Positions 22,191-32,510 of a DNA stretch of 64,000 nt are shown piece after piece. Positions within the stretch are counted from its first letter, which is position 1. Each line of letters starts with the position of its first letter. The translations under genes were made by a program, and so were the position numbers. Origin of the DNA: Astragalus membranaceus (lineage: Eukaryota > Streptophyta > Magnoliopsida > Fabales > Fabaceae); assembly GCA_039519185.1 (NCBI GenBank), contig CM076847.1:25479251-25543250 (forward strand), read 5' to 3'. The notes below the pieces were generated by a model. It did not search any database. It was not told the origin of the DNA and saw only the letters and a list, made by a program, of their open reading frames with translations.

Positions 22191-22488
22191 GAATCCAGAG
22201 CACAGATCACGGCTATCCATTTAATTATAGGAACTCTTCAAAGGATGCATGTCTTTGGTGTCGAGAACAGGGATACTTTAACTCACAAGGCCACGGGGGT
22301 AATTTTTAAATTCTGTTATTTACAGAGTTCTTGGTGTATTTCTTATCTATTGATTTTCATTTTTGGTGCCTTTTCATTGGATAGTATCCAGCAAAGCTTT
22401 TGAAGAAGCCAGATCAATGCAGAGCTGTGTATGCATGCTCACATCTGTTTTGGGTTGATGATCATGATAACATGAAAGATGGAGAGAG
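22191..22488 (+). pseudogene. VPS35: Captured VPS35 (retromer) fragment, two exons
   Basis: Exon 22191-22298 reads ESRAQITAIHLIIGTLQRMH then VFGVENRDTLTHKATG. Exon 22385-22488 reads YPAKLLKKPDQCRAVYACSH then LFWVDDHDNMKDGER. Both match consecutive parts of the C-terminal half of VPS35, the cargo-recognition scaffold of the retromer complex, and are joined in the normal phase with a GT..AG intron. Only about 71 residues of a roughly 790-residue protein are present, so it is a fragment moved by the transposon. Amino acids are well kept, which suggests recent capture. Confidence 0.85.
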
Positions 22489-22499
22489 GTTTGATTCTA

Positions 22500-23414
22500 G
22501 TTTTCTATTGATATGAAATCTTGGAGATATCAGACTTCTGAAGAATGTTGTGTTTGTAAGATTGTTAGGGCTTTTTCTAGTTGCTATTCAGTTGAACAGA
22601 AATAGATGTGGATGAGAATATATTTAGTTGCTAGACAGAGTGCAAGTGGCTGGCATTTGATACTATAGAGTTGTAAACTCTGGTGGGCCTTAAGTGTAAA
22701 GCTGAGAATATATTTAGTGAACAATTATTATAATCTTAAGTTTTCCTTCAAAAAAATGTTGTTTGAAATAAAGCTGCTTTTCCTAAATTAACTCTTGCTG
22801 TAACTAAGTTAATATCTTTTCTCAATGTCTTCTTTAATGTATTTGCTTGTGTTCTAACTTTTTGTGTTTCAATTTTTTGTTTGCAGGAATGAAGAAAATC
22901 TGTAGCAACCTATTACTAGCTGTTATTTTTATTTACAGCGTATGTCCTTTAGAATGTTAATAAAGGAGATTTGAACTTAAAGGCATTATTTCTGAGTTTG
23001 ATGGCCATTTATGTATCTTGAGAGATCAGGTTGACATTCAAATTATGTGGTGGTACTATTAGTGAATATATATTGCTGTCTGGCATGTGTTTTTTTAGTT
23101 GAAGTGTTGTTCTTGTTTGAGTACTTGGATGATGATCAATACAATCTTGCGCTGTCTTTTGGTGAAACAAATGTTTATTTGTCATTTTTTACGGTTTGAA
23201 ATTAATTTGTCTTATAACTTCATGAGGAAATAGAAGATGGAAAGCAGGTGACTCTTGTGTGTGCGTGCATGCCATAATTTTACTCAACAAGAGCGCAAAT
23301 ATTTTAGTGGGGATGTCTTCCTTAGAGAATTATGAAAGAAAGCTAGCTGTGTGGGGGAAATGAGGATAAGGACTCCCTGACTTTTTTTACTTTTTTTTTT
23401 TAAAAAAAAGAGAC
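22500..23414 (+). other. Right interior of the Pack-CACTA, no named gene
   Basis: It includes an exon-like end at about 22887 (TTTGCAG then GAATGAAGAAAATCTGTAG), a possible terminal exon and 3' UTR (AATAAAG at about 22960). The rest shows no domain I recognise. Confidence 0.35.
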
Positions 23415-23646
23415 TTTTCATATCGGTTCCCATAAAAAACCGATGTTAAAATTCATTTTTTTTTAAAAAAAAGAGACTTTTCATATCGGTTTTCTATGGG
23501 AACCGATATAAAAACAACTTTTCATAACGGTTCAGGAACCGATATGAAATGTCCATATTTTTTATATCTCCTTTTTCGGCATCGGTTCGGGAACCGATAT
23601 GAAATGTCAATTTTAACCGATATAAAAAGCCTTTTTTCCATTAGTG
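23415..23646. repeat. CACTA subterminal repeats, right (ATATCGGTT family)
   Basis: At least seven ATATCGGTT/AACCGATAT words, including an internal duplication of TTTTTTAAAAAAAAGAGACTTTTCATATCGGTT, lead to the right terminus at 23646. Confidence 0.85.
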
Positions 23647-24228
23647 TAAGAATCGTACAATTCCCATTCCAGTGATCACATGTTTATGAACGGTCTAAAT
23701 GAATTGGTGAATGCTGCCTTTTTACTAATCATTCATGGTAAGACAATCATTAGAATAAGTTTCTTATTCAGTTAATCAATTTATAAAAAACCAAGGTAAA
23801 AACTTTTGAAATACCTTAAAATAATACAAGATAAAGTCCCAGAAAGTAATTACAATTTGCTGAGACCAAAACATTTTCTTTGGGGGTGATGAAACTTGGG
23901 TAAGAAAAAGGTTAAATTGTTAGCAATAGTCTTGGCTTGGTACAAATTTCCAAAGCCTCTTCAAGCAATTTCTAACTCATTATCTGTGGCCCACTTTAAC
24001 CGTGCATATATCAAATACGGACATTTGATCGTTTGTCATTAGATAGATTCATTATTAACTATCATTTGACATCTACCTTAGAACAGGCTTCCATATGAAC
24101 ACATCAAGTCATTAACCTTCAAATTTTTAGTGTTTACTTGTACGACACATCTGGGAGCATCTAAGTAGTCTATCCTAGCAGGCGGCGCGTAGAGCGCCCA
24201 ACCTCAAAATTGCTAAGGTGGTATAGCC

Positions 24229-24256
24229 GCTATTTTGACCTCTAAAATGCAAAATG

Positions 24257-24309
<53 letters not shown>

Positions 24310-24458
24310 TCGCAATTAACTTACATAAATACTCAAAACTATTGTACCAAAAAAAAATACTCAAAACTAAAAAACTACACAAAATTAAAAAGGGTAGTCA
24401 TAAACCCTTAATAATATGAATCCACGGCTATTTTGACCTCTAAAATGCAAAATGATAC

Positions 24459-24489
<31 letters not shown>

Positions 24490-24606
24490 TCGTAATTAAC
24501 TTACATAAATACTCAAAACTGTACCAAAAAAAAATACTCAAAACTAAAAAACTACACAAAATCAAAAAGGGTAGTCATAAACCCTTAATAATATGAATCC
24601 ACATTA
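24229..24606. repeat. Local tandem duplication of about 190 bp, unit 2 only
   Basis: GCTATTTTGACCTCTAAAATGCAAAATGATACAT..(AT)n..GGGTAGTCATAAACCCTTAATAATATGAATCCAC occurs twice in a row (24229 and 24427). The homologous place in unit 1 (6271-6454) has it once, so it arose after the segmental duplication. Confidence 0.9.
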
Positions 24607-25224
24607 AAAACAAGTAATCAACACCAATAACATTTAAAATTTACTAGAAAAAGACAGCTGCACGCTGAGAGAGACGCGGGAATTGTCGAATAAGAAAGAA
24701 GTGGGGCGGTTTGATGCATGTATTAACCCTAAAATTCCATTAACTAACCCTAAAATCGCATTAACTAACCCTAATATTAGTAAAATAATAGGCAGATTTA
24801 AGGTAAAATTGAAATCCGGAAAGACAAACTCAAATAGAGGCTGCAATCGCCACTAATATACCCCCTATCACACCGCGAAAGGCGTTGTCACCGCTTCTTG
24901 GAATCCGATCAGGACACACTAAAGCATCGCGGTGGGAGTGGAAACCGCTTTCCGCTATAGCAGCATTATTTACTACATAGCATATGACCAATTTGCGCTT
25001 ACTAGGATACCAAAGCATATAACAAATCCTTGATGCTTTTAAAATGAAGAAATTTAGTACTAGCAAATAACCATCATTCACAAAATAGAGGAAAGGAAGT
25101 AAAAGAAACAGATGATTTGTATAACATTAAAAATCAAAAATTAGCACAAAAGTGAACGAAAATATAATTAAGGTGCAAAAGCCTCTAGACTGAAGTAATT
25201 AATTAATATAGCATGGATGCATTC

Positions 25225-25949
25225 TCAACTTGAAGAAACCTGTGTAATTATATGTTGTTGAACTTGAACCCTAGATTCAGGTTCAGATGCAATACTCATT
25301 TGTGCTCTTCTCTGAGCCTCTTCCTCTTCAATCAATCTTCTAAACCACTTTTCTTCTGCATCTCTAAGGAACTTGAATTTTGGAGGAGGTGAAGATCTAA
25401 ATTTATTGAGTGATCTGATTCAAAGAGAGGCCCTTGATGCATATAAGAATCCAAAGAACTCAAACTCAAACTCCTACTTTTTGACCTTTTTCTACTTCCA
25501 ATATCCTCACAGTTAGATTTTCCATCTGCAGATTCCAAATCTTCTTCGGTTTCTTCTTTGATTGTGAATAGATATCTTGGTGGACCAGCTCGATTATATA
25601 ACATCTTCAATGCTTCTTGGAAAGCTTCTTCCAAATCATCATCATTTTCGTTATAGCTATTAGTACCTAGTTCCAAATCAAGTTCAGTACCGGTGCTCAC
25701 ACTCCCTTCTACATCGTTATTAGTAGTACCTAGTTCCAGATCTGGTTCAGTGTTGTTCGCACTCCCTTTTACATCGTTATTAATAGTACCACGGTGGTGA
25801 TCTATTTCAGTTGCTGCTGCTGCATGTGTTCTTCTTCTTTTCCAACATAACAAATACAAAACCTCTGCAGCTACAGCCAACAAAAGAAGCCCAAATGCAG
25901 TGCTTAAAGTAATACTAATAACTAATACTAACTTATTACTCATAGACAT
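25225..25949 (-). pseudogene. Small single-pass membrane protein gene, frameshifted (copy 2)
   Basis: Sister of 7086-7810: ATG at 25949, the same membrane anchor, acidic repeats and LFTIKEE block, with about four amino-acid changes in 205. The frame break before PPPKFKFLRDAEEKW is at the same place, so the indel predates the duplication (or the short frame is the real product). The out-of-frame tail ends at 25225-25227. A TATATAT lies 71 bp upstream of the ATG. The low number of changes can be explained by recency and does not show selection. Confidence 0.65.
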
Positions 25950-26551
25950 GCTTGCTTCGCTTTCAGGTCAAATAGAAGAAGAAGAAGAATAATAAGAAAA
26001 CGCTTCTTAGACACTCTGAATATATAGAAGTGCCGAATTTTTTTCAATAAATACATCCTCATAGTTAGGAATAGAAGCGAGAATTTTGGTTCTAGGATAG
26101 GAAAGGTTTTAAGGGCAATGAAAACTGATTGCAACCCTACCTTCCAGCAGAATAAATATTGGAATATTTTTTTTGATCGAGTTGTACTTGCCAGTAAAAA
26201 CTGATTGTGCCGCTGTGCCGGTTAAAATGCTGAGTAATTATAAATGCAATTTCACAAATCCAGTGGAAATAATACAATTGCAGCTGAATTTCACATAACA
26301 AATCTTCATAGCACATAAAACAGCACAATTGTTAATATTGTTTCAGAATAATATATTGATGGTATGTTATTAATTTTGAATTTGAATTTGGAAATCCAGA
26401 ACTACGAATTAGGATCAGGAACTTAAAATTGATATGAGGCGGTATTAAGCTAGCATAACTGGAAATTAGCTATACCTTAAAATGATTTATTTATTCAAAA
26501 AACATTAAGCTAGCATTTAATATTTTTTTTTGTTTTTCTGTTACGGTATTA

Positions 26552-26935
26552 TGTAATGAATGATGATGTGGAAGGTGACGTGGCAGAGGCAAGTAAAGAT
26601 GCCACCGTGGCAACTAGAAGAAGTACACGTGAGAAGAAGGAGAATGTGCTGATGAGAGAGTATGCGTGGGGAAATAAAAAGTAGAGGGGTCACGCCTTTG
26701 TGACCATGCTGATTGTGAAGATTTACTTTCTCTCTCTTTAACCGTTTCTCTCTGTAATCACTCGGGAGTGTTCTTGGCCGATCTCCCATTTCTCTTACAC
26801 CTTTATCTTGTATATGAACAATTGAGGATTGATTCCAGCTACTACTTGAATGAATCAATATATTTCCTCTTTGTGAATTCTGTTTTTTTTCTCAGTTATT
26901 ATTCGGTGACTGTTACATTGAGTTAGCTCATTACA
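26552..26935 (+). repeat. 5' LTR of the Reina-like element
   Basis: TGTAATGAATGATG...GCTCATTACA, 384 bp. It contains the last 44 codons of the pol frame as a by-product of the 3' LTR overlap (to about 26684), a CT-rich stretch and TGTATATGAAC near 26810. Confidence 0.95.
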
Positions 26936-26937
26936 AT

Positions 26938-26949
26938 TGGTGCTTTCAT
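26938..26949 (+). promoter_or_regulatory. Primer binding site of the Reina-like element
   Basis: TGGTGCTTTCAT begins 2 bp after the LTR. It is complementary to a tRNA 3' end ATGAAAGCACCA. It is not the usual initiator-Met type (TGGTATCAGAGC); which tRNA it pairs with needs a tRNA search. Confidence 0.6.
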
Positions 26950-26959
26950 TCGGTGAACT

Positions 26960-29900
26960 ATGGCAGAGGGAACCAGAATCAAGGAACTTAGCTTGGAGCT
27001 GAAACGAATTAATGAACAGATGGAGAAGAATCATGCTGAATCTCACTCCAACATCAAACGACTCGAAGTGGAAAATGGAACACGATTTGAGAAAGTAGAA
27101 AGTGCCATCGTAGCTCAAAATGAAGTTCTCCAGAAGATTTTAGCTGCAATGAACTGGAAAGAAGGTGAACAATTCTCTCCGAGCTCAGGAATTGGTGGCG
27201 ATAGTAGCGGGAAATTGAAGACACCAATCGGAGGCATTCCGCAGGTCATTCCAACACCAAGGTCACCATTCCAGGTACGATCTGTGAAATTGGACTTTCC
27301 TAGATTTGATGGAAAGAATGTCATTGGTTGGATCTTTAAAGCACAACAGTTTTTCGAATATTATGCAACCCCGGATGCTGAGAGGTTAACGATTGCCTCG
27401 GTTCACCTTGATCAAGATATTGTACCATGGTACCAAATGATGCAGAAGGTGAATCCGTTCCACTCATGGAACCAGTTTACTCGTGCTCTGGAATTAGAGT
27501 TTGGACCATCTCCATATGAGTGTCCTAGAGAAAATTTGTTCAAGTTAAAACAAGCTGGTTCAGTAGCAGATTACTATTTAGAATTCACTGCTCTGGCAAA
27601 CCGATCTGAAGGAGTGAGTCATGAAGCTTTACTTGATTGTTTTGTTAGTGGCTTACAAGATGAAATTAAGAGAGATGTTAAGGCAATGGCACCTAACTCT
27701 ATGTTAAAAGCAGTCTCATTAGCGAAATTGTATGAAGAGAAATATACAAAATCCAAATATAGTTCATATACCAGTAAAAACAATACCAACACATACACAC
27801 CATACCAGAAAAATACACAGAACACAGCAAAAACAGATACATACCAGAGTCAGAATAAACCACCTCTTCTTCCCACACCTGGAACCAAACCTGTGAACAC
27901 ACCAAACCGAAATTTAGCTATTAAAAATATGACTGCAGCTGAAATACAACTCAGGAGAGATAAGGGATTGTGTTACTTTTGTGATGACAAGTTTTCTTAT
28001 GCTCACAAATGTCCTAATAAGAACTTAATGATGCTGCAACTAGAGGATTCAGCAGAGGAGACTGAGATGGACAAAGGTACAGAAACTGTGCATGATCCAG
28101 GGCCTGTGCTTGATAATTCTCATCAGTTATCATTGAATGCCATGAATGGAGGGACTGGGATTGGTACCATCAGATTTACTGGTATGATAGGACAATTGCC
28201 GGTTCAGATATTGGTGGATGGTGGAAGCTCAGAAAATTTCTTGCAACCAAGAATTGCTCACTGTCTCAAGTTACCAGTTGAGGATAAATCTAGTTTCCAA
28301 GTATTAATTGGAAATGGGGATAAAATGACGACAGAAGGATGGATTGAAGATTTGAAAGTGCAAGTGCAGCAAAATGAATTAGTAGTGCCAGTGTATTTGT
28401 TGCCTGTGGCAGGTGCTGATTTGATTTTAGGTTCAACATGGTTAGCTACACTTGGCCCTCATGTAGCTGATTACTCACAATCTATACTGAAATTCTTTCA
28501 AAAAGGTAAGTTTATCATATTGCAAGGTGACAAGGATCTAAAACCAACTCAGGCTCAATTTCATCACTTGAAGAGGTTGAACAACACTGATGCAATCAGT
28601 GAATGTTATACTGTGCAGCAACTGCAGACTAGAGTAGTGGAGGATGAGCTGCTAGACCTGCCTGATAATATGGAACCTGAAATTGCTATGTTGTTACACA
28701 CTTATAGGACTGTCTTTAGTACTCCTACTGAACTACCACCAGAAAGGACTCATAATCATGCAATAACACTTCAAGAGGGTGCCAAACCTGTCAAGGTGAA
28801 GCCTTATAGGTATCCTCATAGTCAGAAGGAACAAATAGAAGTCATGGTGCAGGAAATGTTGGAACAAGGAATCATTCAGAGTAGTACAAGCCCTTTCTCG
28901 TCACCAATTGTTTTGGTCAAGAAGAAAGATGGCAAGTGGAGATTCTGCACAGATTATAGAGCTTTAAATGCCATCACTGTCAAGGATAGTTTTCCTATGC
29001 CAACGGTGGATGAATTACTTGATGAATTGTTCGGAGCAAAGTTCTTCTCCAAACTGGATTTAAGGTCTGGTTACCATCAGATTTTGCTCAAACCCGAGGA
29101 TAGACACAAATCGGCATTTAGAACACACCATGGACACTATGAATGGCTTGTCATGCCATTTGGGTTGACAAATGCGCCCGCAACATTTCAGAGCTTAATG
29201 AATGAGATATTCAAACAAGAATTGAGGAAGTTTGTGTTGGTTTTCTTCGATGATATTTTAGTATACAGTGGCAGCTGGCAAGCTCACTTGGTCCATGTGG
29301 AATTGGTGTTACGAACTCTGCAGGCACATCAGCTGTATGCTAGGCTGTCCAAATGTTCTTTTGGTCTACCTCAAGTTGATTATCTTGGTCATCAAGTGTC
29401 AGGACAAGGTGTGTCTATGGATCCAGAAAAATTGAAGGCAGTAAAGGAGTGGCCAACTCCTACGAATGTGAAGGAACTCAGAGGATTTCTTGGGTTAACT
29501 GGATACTACAGAAAGTTCATTAAAGGCTATGCTGCTATTGCTAGTCCATTGACAGACTTACTTAAGAAAGAAGCTTTCCAATGGACTGAATTGACAGAGA
29601 ATGCGTTTCAGCAGTTGAAGAAATTGATGACTTCGGCACCAGTTTTGAGTCTGCCTAATTTTAATGAGCCCTTTACCTTGGAGACAGATGCATCTGGACT
29701 TGCTGTAGGGGCTGTTCTGAGTCAGCAGGGACACCCTATTGCTTATTTCTCCAAGAAAATGGTGCCTAAAATGCAACGGCAATCAGCATACACGAGAGAA
29801 CTCTTTGCTATCACAGAAGCATTAGCCAAGTTTAGACACTATCTATTGGGCCATAAATTTGTGATTAAGACTGATCAGAAAAGCTTGAGAAGCCTGATGA

Positions 29901-31639
29901 ATCAAGCTTTGCAGACACCGGAGCAACAAGCTTGGCTACATAAGTTTATTGGCTATGATTTCACAGTTGAATACAAACCAGGCAAAGACAATATTCCAGC
30001 TGATGCCCTGTCTAGAGTGTTACTGATGGCCTGGTCAGAGCCTCATTCCTTGTTCGTGGACAAATTACGAGCAGCTATTCAACAGGACTCTGTATCTCAG
30101 GAATTAATACAACAATGTCAACTTGACAGCCATGACAAGGTTGATTATTCTGTGAAGGAAGGACTGTTATTCTATCAGAACAGATTGATGGTTCCTCAAT
30201 CTACAGAATTGATTCAAGAAATTTTATCTGAGTATCATAGTTCCACAGTCGGTGGTCATGCTGGTATAACACGCACTCTTGCTAGAATCTCACCTCAGTT
30301 CTATTGGCCTACAATGAGAGCAGATGTTAAGCAATTTGTCCAGAATTGTTTTGTTTGTCAGCAAGCAAAAACACAGAACACAGTGGCAGCAGGATTGCTG
30401 CAGCCTTTACCAATTCCTGAGATGGTTTGGGATGATGTTGCAATGGATTTCATCACTGGATTACCAAATTCGCATGGCTTTACAGTGATCATGGTGGTGA
30501 TAGATCGTTTGTCTAAGTTTGCTCATTTTATTCCTATGAAAGCTGACTACAATAGTCAGTCTGTAGCAGAACAATTTATGGTTAATGTGGTGAAATTACA
30601 TGGAATGCCTAAATCTATAGTCTCTGACAGGGACAGGGTTTTCACAAGCTCTTTTTGGAAACAACTATTCAAGTTACAAGGGACGACACTAGCTATGTCT
30701 TCGGCCTATCATCCACAGTCTGATGGACAATCAGAAAATTTGAACAAATCAGTTGAGATGTATTTGCGATGCTTTACATTTGAGAATCCTAAGGCATGGT
30801 TCAAGTTGTTACATTTGGCTGAGTACTGGTATAATTCTGCATTTCATACTAGTCTTGGCATGACTCCTTTCAAGGCATTATATGGGAGGGATCCTCCAAT
30901 GCTTGTGAGGCCTGAACCATCGAATTTAGACTCAACTGAAGTAGTGCAGAGTTTGCATAACAGAGACCGTATTATGGAGCAGTTGAAGCTTAATTTGCAG
31001 AAGGCTCAAGACAGGATGAAAGGGCAGGCAGATAAGAAAAGAGGGGATGTGAACTTTGAGGTGGGAGAGCTAGTATTGGTGAAGCTTCAACCGTATAGAC
31101 AACATTCTGTAGCCTTGAGAAAGAACCAGAAATTATCTATGCGATACTTTGGACCATTTGAGATTATTCAGAAGATTGGCAAAGTGGCATACAAATTGAA
31201 ATTACCTGAGACAGCAAAGATTCATTCTGTATTCCATGTTTCACAGCTGAAATTGTTTAGAGGTGACAACAAGGTGTCATACTTACCGTTACCTTTGACA
31301 ACTACAGATATAGGGCCTGTTCTGAAGCCTAATAGGGTGTTGAAGACTAGATTATTGAAGCAAGGAGACAACATAGTTGAGCAGGTTTTGATTGAATGGG
31401 ATGACAATGATCCAGCTGCTGCAACGTGGGAGGATGCTAAAGACATTATGCAGAATTATCCTTTATTCAATCTTGAGGACAAGATTGTGGTTAAAGGGGA
31501 TGGTATTGTAATGAATGATGATGTGGAAGGTGACATGGCAGAGGCAAGTAAAGATGCCACTGTGGCAACTAGAAGAAGTACACGTGAGAAGAAGGAGAAT
31601 GTGCTGATGAGAGAGTATGCGTGGGGAAATAAAAAGTAG
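26960..31639 (+). CDS. Gag-Pol polyprotein, chromovirus (Reina-like), 1559 aa
   Basis: One frame encodes, in order: Gag with an N-terminal coiled-coil-like part (residues 1-60), a capsid-type region and a zinc knuckle of the chromovirus form CYFCDDKFSYAHKC (about 338-351); aspartic protease with D420-G-G-S in place of the commoner D-S/T-G; reverse transcriptase with LDLRSGYHQI and FFDDILVY (D764-D765); RNase H starting LETDAS (D910); integrase with H-H-C-C zinc finger (H1093 onward), core D1163, D1223, E1259 (D-D-35-E spacing), a GPF module (about 1398) and a chromodomain-like end (about 1473-1511: QVLIEW, TWED, NLEDK). The first ATG lies 24 bp after the LTR. The last 44 residues are encoded inside the 3' LTR. 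No stop or frameshift. It mediates reverse transcription and integration; chromodomains are known to guide chromatin targeting. Confidence 0.95.
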   Translation: MAEGTRIKELSLELKRINEQMEKNHAESHSNIKRLEVENGTRFEKVESAIVAQNEVLQKILAAMNWKEGEQFSPSSGIGGDSSGKLKTPIGGIPQVIPTPRSPFQVRSVKLDFPRFDGKNVIGWIFKAQQFFEYYATPDAERLTIASVHLDQDIVPWYQMMQKVNPFHSWNQFTRALELEFGPSPYECPRENLFKLKQAGSVADYYLEFTALANRSEGVSHEALLDCFVSGLQDEIKRDVKAMAPNSMLKAVSLAKLYEEKYTKSKYSSYTSKNNTNTYTPYQKNTQNTAKTDTYQSQNKPPLLPTPGTKPVNTPNRNLAIKNMTAAEIQLRRDKGLCYFCDDKFSYAHKCPNKNLMMLQLEDSAEETEMDKGTETVHDPGPVLDNSHQLSLNAMNGGTGIGTIRFTGMIGQLPVQILVDGGSSENFLQPRIAHCLKLPVEDKSSFQVLIGNGDKMTTEGWIEDLKVQVQQNELVVPVYLLPVAGADLILGSTWLATLGPHVADYSQSILKFFQKGKFIILQGDKDLKPTQAQFHHLKRLNNTDAISECYTVQQLQTRVVEDELLDLPDNMEPEIAMLLHTYRTVFSTPTELPPERTHNHAITLQEGAKPVKVKPYRYPHSQKEQIEVMVQEMLEQGIIQSSTSPFSSPIVLVKKKDGKWRFCTDYRALNAITVKDSFPMPTVDELLDELFGAKFFSKLDLRSGYHQILLKPEDRHKSAFRTHHGHYEWLVMPFGLTNAPATFQSLMNEIFKQELRKFVLVFFDDILVYSGSWQAHLVHVELVLRTLQAHQLYARLSKCSFGLPQVDYLGHQVSGQGVSMDPEKLKAVKEWPTPTNVKELRGFLGLTGYYRKFIKGYAAIASPLTDLLKKEAFQWTELTENAFQQLKKLMTSAPVLSLPNFNEPFTLETDASGLAVGAVLSQQGHPIAYFSKKMVPKMQRQSAYTRELFAITEALAKFRHYLLGHKFVIKTDQKSLRSLMNQALQTPEQQAWLHKFIGYDFTVEYKPGKDNIPADALSRVLLMAWSEPHSLFVDKLRAAIQQDSVSQELIQQCQLDSHDKVDYSVKEGLLFYQNRLMVPQSTELIQEILSEYHSSTVGGHAGITRTLARISPQFYWPTMRADVKQFVQNCFVCQQAKTQNTVAAGLLQPLPIPEMVWDDVAMDFITGLPNSHGFTVIMVVIDRLSKFAHFIPMKADYNSQSVAEQFMVNVVKLHGMPKSIVSDRDRVFTSSFWKQLFKLQGTTLAMSSAYHPQSDGQSENLNKSVEMYLRCFTFENPKAWFKLLHLAEYWYNSAFHTSLGMTPFKALYGRDPPMLVRPEPSNLDSTEVVQSLHNRDRIMEQLKLNLQKAQDRMKGQADKKRGDVNFEVGELVLVKLQPYRQHSVALRKNQKLSMRYFGPFEIIQKIGKVAYKLKLPETAKIHSVFHVSQLKLFRGDNKVSYLPLPLTTTDIGPVLKPNRVLKTRLLKQGDNIVEQVLIEWDDNDPAAATWEDAKDIMQNYPLFNLEDKIVVKGDGIVMNDDVEGDMAEASKDATVATRRSTREKKENVLMREYAWGNKK
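31493..31506 (+). promoter_or_regulatory. Polypurine tract of the Reina-like element, inside the pol frame
   Basis: AAAGGGGATGG directly precedes the 3' LTR and is also translated (residues about 1512-1515), so the plus-strand primer site and coding sequence overlap. Confidence 0.65.
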
Positions 31640-31890
31640 AGGGGTCACGCCTTTGTGACCATGCTGATTGTGAAGATTTACTTTCTCTCTCTTTAACCGT
31701 TTCTCTCTGTAATCACTCGGGAGTGTTCTTGGCCGATCTCCCATTTCTCTTACACCTTTATCTTGTATATGAACAATTGAGGATTGATTCCAGCTACTAC
31801 TTGAATGAATCAATATATTTCCTCTTTGTGAATTCTGTTTTTTTTCTCAGTTATTATTCGGTGACTGTTACATTGAGTTAGCTCATTACA
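31507..31890 (+). repeat. 3' LTR of the Reina-like element
   Basis: 384 bp. It differs from the 5' LTR by G/A at offset 29 and C/T at offset 63 (by eye). The pol stop codon is inside it at 31637-31639. Confidence 0.95.
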
Positions 31891-32132
31891 TATTATTGGT
31901 GTGCGGTATTCACTGAATTTGTCGGTGACTAATCTACGTCGGGAAATCTGGTTAGCCAGGTGTATACCCGGCTTTGCCAGTCCGTGGCGTTCTTTCATTC
32001 CTATAGAGTTTTTTGCCGCACCCAAAATTCTAACTTGAGCCCTAGTTTGAAGTGGGATCCGAGTCCAATTACCACTAGCTCTGCCATTTAACATGAGATC
32101 AATACATTATTCAAAATTTGAATAATCGTAAT

Positions 32133-32510
32133 TTTTTTTTAACAATAACAAACTTAGATCAATTCATTATGTAAAATAGTGTCAATACAGGATGGAATCA
32201 AATCAAAAATATTGGAGCTAGCGTATAATCTTGATGCTCGAGCTACAGTATGAGCGGCAAGATTAGTTTGTCTCCTAATAAAGCTAACCTGAATGCTTGG
32301 TAAATTAACCAAAAAATCTTCACAATATGAAATTAGCGTACCAAACTCTGTATTTGGTAAAGGGTCTGCCATCAAGCCATTTACAACCGCAAGACAAATC
32401 AGTACTATGGAAACAGAAGTCAGACTCAATCCCTCCAACCAGAGTAAGGTTTGCCAAAGTCTCATTGCCTCAGCTTTTTGTGGTGTTGGAGTACCCGAAA
32501 ACCACATAGT
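32133..32510 (-). pseudogene. LINE ORF2 C-terminal RNase H-like relic (copy 2)
   Basis: Sister of 8651-9025, with the same frame (32585-32154) and about seven amino-acid changes. The A-rich tail on the minus strand is at 32133-32141. The flank 31896-32132, separated from its original left neighbour by the Reina element, has no recognised gene. Confidence 0.7.

Larger units (their letters stand above)
18955..23646 (+). mobile_element. Pack-CACTA transposon carrying host gene fragments
   Basis: The termini are CACTAGTGGAAAAAATGC and, at the right, the complement of CACTAATGGAAAAAAGGC, an imperfect inverted repeat of about 26 bp. The 3-bp duplication TAA flanks it (18952-18954 and 23647-23649), and the sister site at 62606-62612 has TAA once. 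Subterminal regions (about 18985-19195 and 23415-23635) are packed with AACCGATAT / ATATCGGTT words in both orientations. These are defining CACTA (En/Spm) features. No TNP2-like transposase is present. Instead, fragments of at least four host genes lie in the same orientation with introns, so capture was at DNA level. Confidence 0.9.
26552..31890 (+). mobile_element. Full-length Ty3/gypsy chromovirus, Reina-like
   Basis: The 5339-bp element has two 384-bp LTRs (26552-26935 and 31507-31890) that differ at only two positions by my reading, and the 5-bp target duplication TATTA (26547-26551, 31891-31895). Unit 1 has the empty site at 8409-8413. One uninterrupted gag-pol frame fills the interior. 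Short LTRs, total size, single frame and a C-terminal chromodomain point to the Reina lineage of chromoviruses. Near-identical LTRs and an intact frame indicate a recent, possibly still competent copy (inference). Confidence 0.92.

Noticed and set aside
26541..26858. 105-codon minus frame and its relative at 31463-31813
   Set aside because: Both lie antisense across the Reina LTRs and are identical because the LTRs are; no known protein.
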